A DNA stretch of 9,945 nucleotides from assembly GCA_019308145.1 (NCBI GenBank), contig JAFDIG010000058.1, positions 1 through 9,945 of the forward strand, given 5' to 3'. The translations under genes and the position numbers were made by a program. Positions 1 through 5,827 of the stretch are shown piece after piece. Position 1 is the stretch's first letter. Every line of letters starts with the position of its first letter. Source of the DNA: Deltaproteobacteria bacterium (lineage in GTDB: Bacteria; Desulfobacterota; JAFDIG01). The notes under the pieces were generated by a model. The model saw only the letters and a program-made list of their open reading frames with translations, searched no databases and was not told the origin of the DNA.

Positions 1-6
1 GAAAAT

Positions 7-714
7 ATGCTTGAAGTTAAAGGGCTTAATGTCTTCTATGGTGGCATTCATGCTTTAAAAGGAGCCTCTTTAAAAGTAGAAAAAGGGAAAATCGCTACAC
101 TTATTGGTTCAAATGGTGCAGGGAAATCAACAACTCTAAGAACTATCACAGGGCTTGTAACACCTAAGAATGGGGAGATAAAATTTTTGGGTTCCTCTAT
201 TGTTGGAAAGCCTGTTCATGAAATAGTCAAAGCAGGTATTGCCATGGTCCCAGAAGGCAGAAGAGTTTTTTCTAATCTAACAGTTTATGAAAACCTTCTT
301 ATAGGTGGATATAACCGAAATGATGAAAAAGGAATTAAAGATGATCTTGAATGGATTTTTTTTATCTTCCCTCGTTTATCAGAGAGAGCAAAACAGCTTG
401 CTGGAACACTTTCAGGTGGAGAACAACAGATGCTCGCCTTAGGAAGAGCATTAATGTCAAGGCCAAAACTTCTTATGATGGATGAGCCTTCCTTAGGTCT
501 CGCCCCACAGCTCGTTGTTGAGGTATTTGAAATAATAAAAAAGATTCATCAAGAAGGAACAACAATATTATTAGTTGAACAAAATGCTGTTGCTGCTTTG
601 GAAGTTGCAGATTATGCATATGTTTTGGAAACCGGGAAAATTACACTTGAAGGAAAAGGAGAAGATCTCTTAAAGGATGAAAGGGTGAAAAAAGCATACC
701 TGGGAATAAAATAG
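7..714 (+). CDS. livF: LivF-type branched-chain amino acid ABC transporter ATP-binding protein
   Basis: This is the second ATPase of a HAAT (Liv) family importer. It would sit on the cytoplasmic side, pair with LivG, and power LivH/LivM uptake of leucine, isoleucine, valine or related compounds. Visible motifs in the 235 residues are Walker A GSNGAGKST (34-42), the VPEGRRVF segment (81-88) that replaces the usual Q-loop and is typical of LivF, signature LSGGEQQ (135-141), Walker B LLMMDEPS (155-162) and LLVEQN, where LivF proteins carry Q in place of the usual switch histidine. The length is normal for the family. Only six bases precede the ATG, so the ribosome site and the expected upstream livG/livM/livH genes cannot be seen. 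The gene ends 42 bp before the convergent tmRNA. The true substrate is inferred; Liv-type systems also carry amides and urea. Confidence 0.93.
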   Translation: MLEVKGLNVFYGGIHALKGASLKVEKGKIATLIGSNGAGKSTTLRTITGLVTPKNGEIKFLGSSIVGKPVHEIVKAGIAMVPEGRRVFSNLTVYENLLIGGYNRNDEKGIKDDLEWIFFIFPRLSERAKQLAGTLSGGEQQMLALGRALMSRPKLLMMDEPSLGLAPQLVVEVFEIIKKIHQEGTTILLVEQNAVAALEVADYAYVLETGKITLEGKGEDLLKDERVKKAYLGIK

Positions 715-721
715 CTTTTTT
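688..721. terminator. possible weak bidirectional terminator between livF and ssrA
   Basis: Eight-base arms AAAAAAGC (688-695) and GCTTTTTT (714-721) are exact inverted repeats around an 18-base loop that includes the livF stop codon. The right arm ends in a T run, and the sequence is A/T-rich on both sides. It could stop livF transcription and, read the other way, ssrA transcription. The stem has only two G-C pairs, so it would be weak. No better hairpin is visible in the 42-bp gap. Confidence 0.3.
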
Positions 722-756
722 ATTTAATCTTTTTTTTATCAAAATTTTCTTTTAAT

Positions 757-1115
757 TGGTGGAGGCGGCGGGAATCGAACCCGCGTCCGGAGACATTCGC
801 ACCAAAGCCTCTACATGCTTATCCTGGATTTCCCTTTCGCCTTGACAACCTCCTCCAGGCAGGAGATTATCAGGCTAGCTTATCAAATTTTTCTCTTATC
901 CCCTATAAGCGTCAGGGATAAGATAGCCTGCAATATCGACGCCCTTATCCGAACCTGCAGGCTGGAACGGAAGGACGTTAGCTGCTTCTATTAGGCAGCT
1001 AAGGCGTAATCGTAATTATCTGCGATTATCTTTAGTTCTACCTTATTAGCAGGTCGGTAGATAACCTGGCATGCAGCTTTGACCTCATTGCCCCCGTCGA
1101 AGCCAAATCGCCCCC
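757..1115 (-). ncRNA. ssrA: transfer-messenger RNA (tmRNA, 10Sa RNA)
   Basis: One-piece tmRNA that rescues stalled ribosomes together with SmpB. Read on the minus strand it starts GGGGGCG and continues with the conserved GGCTTCGACGGG segment. It ends with a T-arm (GGGTTCGATTCCC), then CGCCTCC, discriminator A and an encoded CCA. GGGGGCG pairs with CGCCTCC through seven base pairs, one of them G-U, which fixes both ends and gives 359 nt. A tag frame reading ADNYDYALAA and a stop lies about 90 nt from the 5' end, as expected. The 5' end is only four bases after the smpB stop codon, so the RNA is either cut from the smpB transcript, presumably by RNase P, or made from a promoter inside the end of smpB. 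The pseudoknots were not folded here. Confidence 0.97.
991..1023 (-). other. tmRNA proteolysis-tag reading frame
   Basis: On the minus strand the resume codon GCA opens a ten-codon frame, Ala-Asp-Asn-Tyr-Asp-Tyr-Ala-Leu-Ala-Ala, followed by TAA. With the alanine carried by the tmRNA itself, the tag added to stalled proteins would be AADNYDYALAA. The YALAA end matches the classic ClpXP/ClpAP degron. The sequence just before the resume codon (AATC) resembles the AGUC found at this place in E. coli tmRNA. Confidence 0.93.
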
Positions 1116-1119
1116 TTTT

Positions 1120-1581
1120 TTATTTTTTAAATTTTTTATATTTTAATCCTCTTGCAAGTTCTCTTTCCATTGTTTTCCGCTTTATAGCTTCCCGTTTGTC
1201 ATATTTCTTCTTACCCTTTGCAAGCCCTATCTCAACCTTTGCTTTACCTTTTGAAAAATAAAGGTTTAAAGGGATAACAGTCATACCCCTTTCATCCATT
1301 TTAGAGGAAATCTTTCTAATCTCTCGTTTGTGAAGCAAAAGTTTTCTAATCCTTCGAGGATCTTGATCCTCTTTCCTTGCCTTACTATAAGGTGATATAT
1401 GAACATTATAAAGATAAGCCTCGTCTCTTTTAACTTTCACATATCCATCAGAAAGATTCACTCTTCCTTCACGCAGGCTTTTTACCTCACTACCTGTAAG
1501 GGAGATCCCTGCTTCGTAGGTTTCTGTTATAAAATAATCATGCCAAGCTTTTTTATTTTGACATATTAGTTTATCAACCAT
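1120..1581 (-). CDS. smpB: SsrA-binding protein SmpB
   Basis: Small basic RNA-binding protein that delivers alanyl-tmRNA to stalled ribosomes for trans-translation. The 153 residues cover the whole family. They show the N-terminal HDYFITETYEAGISLTGSEV block, the GYVKV and HISPY beta-barrel segments, and the basic C-terminal tail (KGKKKYDKREAIKRK, ending GLKYKKFKK) that mimics mRNA in the empty entry channel. Length and motifs are normal. The ATG at 1581 has no clear Shine-Dalgarno sequence. A promoter-like pair just upstream (1591-1619) would give a 5' leader of only a few bases. ssrA follows four bases after the TAA, so both partners of the pathway are adjacent and co-oriented. Identification is secure; the start is supported by alignment to the family's N-terminus. 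Confidence 0.97.
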   Translation of the reverse strand: MVDKLICQNKKAWHDYFITETYEAGISLTGSEVKSLREGRVNLSDGYVKVKRDEAYLYNVHISPYSKARKEDQDPRRIRKLLLHKREIRKISSKMDERGMTVIPLNLYFSKGKAKVEIGLAKGKKKYDKREAIKRKTMERELARGLKYKKFKK

Positions 1582-1590
1582 CTTTATAAT

Positions 1591-1619
1591 AATATATCAA
1601 CTATTAAAGGATTTTGCAA
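1591..1619 (-). promoter_or_regulatory. candidate sigma-70 promoter of smpB
   Basis: Minus-strand TTGCAA (1614-1619, 4 of 6 to TTGACA) and TATATT (1591-1596, 5 of 6 to TATAAT) are separated by exactly 17 bases. Transcription would begin near 1584, leaving a leader of only about three bases before the smpB ATG at 1581. In such A/T-rich DNA chance matches are common. Confidence 0.4.
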
Positions 1620-1767
1620 TATCTTTAAATTTCTGTTTTTCAATATAAAAACTATAAAAGATAAAAGAAAACTTAATTAAAGAAAAAACCTATCTGCTAA
1701 CTCACTAATTGGATTTAGTGCTTGACGTGAAACAGTATTTCAAACCATATCTCTAACTCCTCTAAGG

Positions 1768-1788
1768 CTCATATAATTATTATATGAG
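1768..1788. repeat. 21-bp near-perfect palindrome
   Basis: Ten-base arms CTCATATAAT and ATTATATGAG flank a single T. This could be a protein-binding site or a small cruciform or hairpin. It overlaps the first codons of a 27-codon plus-strand frame beginning at 1784. No neighbouring promoter makes its role clear. Confidence 0.6.
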
Positions 1789-1958
1789 AAGATCATCTAA
1801 ACAACCTCAACTAAAACTGCCAGATACCTATAAGAGGGGATATACAAATGAAAGCAAAAAATAGAAATGTCTTCTTTTTTCTTTTGAGAGTATTATCTAC
1901 TTAGTTAAGCGATATAGTCAATTATCACCAAACTGATAATTAAATGGAAACTTTTTAC

Positions 1959-2035
<77 letters not shown>

Positions 2036-2043
2036 CTTTTTTA

Positions 2044-2072
2044 TTTTTAATTTATCTTAGACAATCTGTCAA
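2044..2072 (-). promoter_or_regulatory. promoter of tRNA-Arg
   Basis: A consensus -35 TTGACA (2067-2072) is followed after 17 bases by TAAAAA (2044-2049, 4 of 6 to TATAAT). Transcription would start near 2037, about two bases before the mature tRNA 5' end at 2035. The exact -35 and the position make this a good candidate despite the modest -10. Confidence 0.6.
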
Positions 2073-2081
2073 GCCCTCTTT

Positions 2082-2109
2082 ATTTTAAAAATTTCTTAAT
2101 TTTTAAAAT
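2082..2109. repeat. 12-bp A/T-only inverted repeat
   Basis: ATTTTAAAAATT (2082-2093) and AATTTTTAAAAT (2098-2109) are exact inverted repeats with the four-base loop TCTT. It lies between the end of the importer operon and the -35 of the tRNA promoter. It contains no G-C pair and lacks a following U-run on the minus strand. It may be a weak terminator, a DNA-bending site, or a by-product of base composition. Confidence 0.5.
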
Positions 2110-2214
2110 TCCTGCCTTTTTATATTATATAACAAAAAGATATTTTTTATAGCTTTAATTTTAATACTTGATATGATAAAAGTTCATCTTTTAATATTGA
2201 AATAAATATAAATA

Positions 2215-2234
2215 ATAAAAAACTTATTTTTTAT
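2215..2234 (-). terminator. possible terminator of the importer operon
   Basis: The 267-bp gap between the ATPase stop (2303) and the tRNA holds no gene. The best hairpin close to the operon end is ATAAAAAA (2215-2222) with TTTTTTAT (2227-2234) and a four-base loop. On the minus strand the second arm begins with six T residues. It has no G-C pair, so intrinsic termination would be weak. The 2082-2109 repeat further on may help. Confidence 0.3.
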
Positions 2235-2302
2235 AACCTAAATAATGTGATGTAACTATCTTTTGGTAATAAAATGCTTTTGAGATTAACTATTCTGGTT
2301 GT

Positions 2303-3082
2303 TTAATTTAAGGGAGAAAAAACTATATAAAAAGATTTTTTTTCGATATCCTTAATTAATTTTGCTTCCACATGAAAAACTTTCCTAAGGTTTTCTGGTA
2401 TAATTACATCCTTAACATTACCAGCTGTAAATATCTTGCCATCAGAAAGTAGAATAAGCTTATCACAATAATTGATCGCCAGATTTATATCATGAGAAAC
2501 TACTATAACTAATAATTTTTTCTCTCTTGACAGATGATGTATAAATTCCATTATTTCAAATTGATGTTTTATATCCAGATGGAGAGTAGGTTCATCAAGT
2601 AAAAGCACTTCAGGTTCTTGAGCAAGACAACGTGCAATGATTAATCTCTGTTTTTCACCTCCACTCATTTCAGTGAAAAGTTTATTCGATAACTCAAGTG
2701 TTCCTGTAACTTTCATTACTTCTTCAGCAATGTTGAAATCTTCATCTTTGTATTCATATCGTTTGATACGAGGGTATCTCCCCATAAGCACGATCTCCAT
2801 TCCAGAAAAAGGAAGGTTTATAATACTATTCTGAGGAACAACTCCAAATTTACAGGCAATATTATTTCGAGATAACTTACTGATATCAGTACCATCTAAT
2901 AGCACTGTGCCAATTTGGGGGGAAAGATTTCGATTAATACACCGAAGAAGAGTTGACTTTCCAGAGCCATTAGGTCCAATAATCCCTATAATTTCTCCCC
3001 CCTTACCTTCAAAAGTAATATCCTCAATTGCTTTAATAGTCTTGTATGAAAAAGAGATGCCTTTAATATTAAGAGTGATCAT
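2303..3082 (-). CDS. FecE/BtuD-type ABC transporter ATP-binding protein
   Basis: Cytoplasmic ATPase that drives the adjacent FecCD-type permease. The 259 residues carry Walker A GPNGSGKST (36-44), Q-loop VVPQN (Q84), the family segment EIVLMGRYP (96-104), signature MSGGEKQ (139-145), Walker B VLLLDEPT (159-166), D-loop LHLD, and the switch histidine in VSHD (H197). All catalytic residues are present and the length is normal for iron-siderophore, heme or cobalamin ATPases. It begins five bases after the permease stop with only a weak A/G-rich ribosome site (AAAAGAA), so translation probably depends on coupling to the permease. It is the last gene of the operon. Substrate cannot be read from an ATPase of this family. 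Confidence 0.93.
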   Translation of the reverse strand: MITLNIKGISFSYKTIKAIEDITFEGKGGEIIGIIGPNGSGKSTLLRCINRNLSPQIGTVLLDGTDISKLSRNNIACKFGVVPQNSIINLPFSGMEIVLMGRYPRIKRYEYKDEDFNIAEEVMKVTGTLELSNKLFTEMSGGEKQRLIIARCLAQEPEVLLLDEPTLHLDIKHQFEIMEFIHHLSREKKLLVIVVSHDINLAINYCDKLILLSDGKIFTAGNVKDVIIPENLRKVFHVEAKLIKDIEKKSFYIVFSPLN

Positions 3083-3087
3083 TTCTT

Positions 3088-4131
3088 TTATTGGCTATTA
3101 CGTTGTTGTTTTAAAAGAAAAAGAAAAAAAGGGGCTCCTATTAAAGCAGTAAATACTCCCACAGGAACTTCAACAGGAGTAATTATGGAACGAGCAAAAG
3201 TATCTACAAAAAGCAAAAGCAATCCACCTCCTATACACGAAGCTGGCAAAAGATAACGATGGTCAGGGCCTATCAATAGTCTCATCATATGGGGAACTAT
3301 AAGGCCAACAAAACCTATCATACCACTCATACAGACCGCTCCAGAAGTTAAAAGTGATGTCAAAAAGAGAAGGATCTTTTTTGTCCGCTCAACATCTACT
3401 CCCAAATCCATAGCAGTACGATCTCCTAAAAGAAGCAAGTTCATTTCTTTATAAAAGAAGAATAATCCTGTTATTCCTAAAATAACCATAGGAAAAAGTA
3501 TAAATAACTTATTCCAATTACTTAACCAAAACCCCCCCATAAGCCAAAAGATTATTTGATAAAGTTTCTCACCTGCAAGATAAAGAGAAAAGGAAAGCAT
3601 TGCCGAAAAAAAGGCTGCAATTGCTACTCCAGATAAAAGAAGATTTCCAACTATAATCGTTTTGTCTCTTTGAGATAATTTGTAAACCAAAAAAGTAGTA
3701 AAAAAGGCAAATGAAAGAGAAAAAATAGGAAAAAAAATAGCTTTTTTAAACCCCATAAGAATAGCAAAAGCGCCACCAAAAGCTGCTCCTGACGAGATCC
3801 CTAAAATATAAGGACTTGCCAAAGGATTCCTAAAAAGAGCTTGAAGGGTCATCCCAGATGAAGCCAATGAAATCCCGACTAATACAGAAAGTATAATACG
3901 TGGTAACCTAACTTGAGTAATGATAACTGCATGAGAAAAAAGCTTATTATTTACAAAAATATGGTGATCATTAAAAATGATTTTCCAAATAATCTCATAA
4001 ATTTCTTTGAAAGAAATTTTCACAGGACCAACAGTAAGAGCTATAGCCATCATTAATAAAAGAGTTGACCCTTCAAATAAAAGGATCATGTTTTTAAGGC
4101 GAATCTTTCTAAAATATTCAGGAAACTTCAA
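3088..4131 (-). CDS. FecCD/BtuC-family ABC transporter permease
   Basis: Inner-membrane channel subunit, acting as a dimer with the following ATPase, for import of iron-siderophore, heme or cobamide. The 347 residues are strongly hydrophobic, as expected for about ten membrane helices. They include the family hallmarks RLPRI (75-79), QALFRNPLASPYILGISSGA (97-116), and near the C-terminus GMIGFVGLIVPHMMR, DHRYLLP and EVPVGVFTALIGAPFF, which line the pore and the ATPase contact. The chosen start is TTG at 4131. It overlaps the TGA of the radical SAM gene by four bases (TTGA), and a GTGAGG ribosome-site-like sequence sits eight bases upstream. An ATG 14 codons further in (residue 15) is the alternative but would place the start inside the first helix region and lose the coupling. 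Confidence 0.93.
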   Translation of the reverse strand: MKFPEYFRKIRLKNMILLFEGSTLLLMMAIALTVGPVKISFKEIYEIIWKIIFNDHHIFVNNKLFSHAVIITQVRLPRIILSVLVGISLASSGMTLQALFRNPLASPYILGISSGAAFGGAFAILMGFKKAIFFPIFSLSFAFFTTFLVYKLSQRDKTIIVGNLLLSGVAIAAFFSAMLSFSLYLAGEKLYQIIFWLMGGFWLSNWNKLFILFPMVILGITGLFFFYKEMNLLLLGDRTAMDLGVDVERTKKILLFLTSLLTSGAVCMSGMIGFVGLIVPHMMRLLIGPDHRYLLPASCIGGGLLLLFVDTFARSIITPVEVPVGVFTALIGAPFFLFLLKQQRNSQ

Positions 4132-4838
4132 AGGATTTGCCTCACCATAAAACGATCATCTCTTAATCCAGGATTAATAATCTCTTCAGGTGTAAGATGA
4201 GAAAATGTTACACGGGTAAGATATTGTTGAGCAATTTCAACTGCTTTTTTCATTTCCTCTTTTGTTGGTCTTCGAAAATCTATACCAGGCACTGGAATAT
4301 ATCCTTCTATATGAAAAAGTATTCCTGAATCAAGTTTGGAAAGGAAAATAGCTATTTTCTCAATTTGATATTCGTCTATATAACCTGGTATAAAGATAAC
4401 ATTTGCCTTCATCTCCAATCCATGTTCAAATCCTAAACGGAACTGTTCAAAAACCTTTTTACCTGAATATCCAGTATAATCTAAATAGAGGTTTTCATCA
4501 AATGCCTTAAAGCCGACATTGGCAGAGTCCAGATTAGTTGTAGGGATAAAAGAACCATTTGTGTGACCAAGAGCTGTGTATAGATTCAATTCCTCCTTAC
4601 AAAATTGAAGTAGATAGGAAAGCTGAGGATTTATTGTTGGCTCTCCTCCTATAAAATGAACCCTTTCGATAGGAAGACTTTTTAAAGCACTTTTTATCTC
4701 TTCTATAGATAAAAATTTATTAGGCTTTTTCCTTTTCTTAAGTTTATACAAACAACCACGGCAATGAAAATTACAGCCAAAATTATAAAGAGTAGCTCGT
4801 CGGTATTTTTCTGAATAAGTGATTTTAAAAATAGCCAT
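4128..4838 (-). CDS. radical SAM protein, PflA-like, of unknown substrate
   Basis: A 236-residue single-domain radical SAM enzyme. CNFHCRGC supplies the CxxxCxxC cysteines (C22, C26, C29) that hold the SAM-binding [4Fe-4S] cluster, and FIGGEPT (62-68) is the SAM-binding GGEP loop. No extra C-terminal cysteine cluster (SPASM type) is visible. Overall layout resembles the short pyruvate formate-lyase activating enzyme-like group, but no glycyl radical enzyme is in the window. The reaction is unknown. It is not long enough for the ChuW/HutW heme-opening methyltransferases. The ATG at 4838 has a good AGGAGA site five bases upstream. The gene lies 35 bp after the binding protein and overlaps the permease by TTGA, so it belongs firmly to the importer operon. 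A role in modifying the imported cofactor, or in maturing a transporter part, is only inference. Confidence 0.88.
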   Translation of the reverse strand: MAIFKITYSEKYRRATLYNFGCNFHCRGCLYKLKKRKKPNKFLSIEEIKSALKSLPIERVHFIGGEPTINPQLSYLLQFCKEELNLYTALGHTNGSFIPTTNLDSANVGFKAFDENLYLDYTGYSGKKVFEQFRLGFEHGLEMKANVIFIPGYIDEYQIEKIAIFLSKLDSGILFHIEGYIPVPGIDFRRPTKEEMKKAVEIAQQYLTRVTFSHLTPEEIINPGLRDDRFMVRQIL

Positions 4839-4873
4839 TAACTTCTCCTAAAATAAAAAATAGAATTATTTTT

Positions 4874-5821
4874 TTAACTCTTTTGTAAAGATTTTTTTAA
4901 TCTGATTTTTAATTCTGGATGGCACCACTCAAAAATTTTAATTACACCTTTGATGAATTCTGGTCCTGGTGAAACAAGCTCATTGCTTATAGCAAATACT
5001 TTGTTTTTTTTAACAGCTCTTATCTTATTCCAACCTGGACGGTTTTTTATCACATCTGGATAAAAGTCAGATAAAGAATCCTTTATCATTATTATTAGAT
5101 CAGGATTTTTTTCAATTATATATTCACTGGATAACAGGGGATAATTTACTAAACTATAAGAGGCTATATTTTTCCCCCCAGCAAGTTTTAAAAGCTCATC
5201 AATAAAGGTATTTGGCCCTATAGTCTTAAAAGGTGAGTAAAGTTCAAAATAAACAAGTGGTTTTTCTTTTTCTTTCAATTTGCTACTAATTTTTTTAATT
5301 ATAACTACCTTTTTAACTATACTATTTACAATTTGGCTGGCTTCTTCTTCTTTTCCAATAACCTTTCCTACCTTTTTGATTAGATCGATTGCTTGATTAA
5401 TTTTTTGAGGTTGAATTTCTATTACCCTCAATTTAAAGCTTTTAAGCTCATGAATTAATTGGGATTGATATCTCCATACAAAAATCAGATCAGGATTGAG
5501 TCCTAAAATTAGTTCAATAGAAAAACTACCTCCAGAAGAAAGAATTGGAATATCATGAATCTTAAAAAAATAAGCACTCCACCGATCAATCCCAACAAGA
5601 TTATCCTGACCGTTTAAAGATATTATACTCTGAGTTACAGCACTACTAAGAGATACAATTCTCTTAGCAGTTAAAACATCTGGCTTATATCTTCCTTTTG
5701 TTTTTGTACCAAAGCATATTGCACTTTTTGTGAAATTCAGCCAAATGAAGCTTGATCCTATAAAGATTAAAATCAAAAAAAAAGGAATTAACAACTGCTT
5801 AAAAGGTATATTTCTATTCAT
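4874..5821 (-). CDS. BtuF/FecB-like periplasmic substrate-binding protein
   Basis: Binds the ligand in the periplasm and hands it to the permease. The 315 residues start with a basic then hydrophobic segment (about 8-30), which acts as a signal or membrane anchor. Cys36 follows (SAIC) but does not fit a good lipobox, so lipoprotein status is doubtful. Class III binding-protein (TroA-like) motifs follow: AKRIVSLSSAVTQSI (52-66), NLVGIDRWS, LILGLNPDLIF, the second-lobe YIIEKNPDLIIM, RPGWNKIRAVKKNKVF and the C-terminal SPGPEFIKGV. A long helix (KKVGKVIG onward) joins the lobes. The ATG at 5821 is six bases after the receptor stop and has no Shine-Dalgarno nearby, suggesting re-initiation after receptor translation. 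Residues that would set apart heme, cobalamin and siderophore cannot be assigned by eye. Confidence 0.88.
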   Translation of the reverse strand: MNRNIPFKQLLIPFFLILIFIGSSFIWLNFTKSAICFGTKTKGRYKPDVLTAKRIVSLSSAVTQSIISLNGQDNLVGIDRWSAYFFKIHDIPILSSGGSFSIELILGLNPDLIFVWRYQSQLIHELKSFKLRVIEIQPQKINQAIDLIKKVGKVIGKEEEASQIVNSIVKKVVIIKKISSKLKEKEKPLVYFELYSPFKTIGPNTFIDELLKLAGGKNIASYSLVNYPLLSSEYIIEKNPDLIIMIKDSLSDFYPDVIKNRPGWNKIRAVKKNKVFAISNELVSPGPEFIKGVIKIFEWCHPELKIRLKKSLQKS

Positions 5822-5827
5822 TTTATA

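Larger units (their letters stand above)
1582..1958. other. 377-bp gene-poor stretch with inverted repeats and possible decayed ORFs
   Basis: No intact gene is recognised between smpB and the tRNA. Four inverted repeats are visible: CACTAA/TTAGTG (1703-1720), TGAAA/TTTCA (1728-1742), CTCATATAAT/ATTATATGAG with a one-base centre (1768-1788), and AATTATCA/TGATAATT (1920-1941). The last lies just downstream of the tRNA but has no U-run, so it is not a typical terminator. Two short coding-looking stretches overlap. On the minus strand, 1796 to 1677 reads 40 codons with an in-frame TGA at 1740-1742. On the plus strand, 1784-1864 reads 27 codons from ATG (MRRSSKQPQLKLPDTY and on). Neither was matched to a family. 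They may be remains of a mobile element or chance. Confidence 0.45.

Noticed and set aside
1079..1261. Plus-strand 60-codon open frame
   Set aside because: It lies antisense to the end of smpB and the start of ssrA; both are secure, and the frame is a composition by-product.
1740..1742. TGA in the minus-strand fragment as a selenocysteine codon
   Set aside because: The fragment is short, unidentified and has no visible selenocysteine insertion element; decay or chance is simpler.
1920..1941. Eight-base inverted repeat as the tRNA-Arg terminator
   Set aside because: There is no U-run after the second arm on the minus strand, so it does not meet the intrinsic terminator pattern.
2637..3152. 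Plus-strand open frames of 65 and 81 codons
   Set aside because: Both are antisense to the ATPase and the end of the permease, which carry all family motifs.
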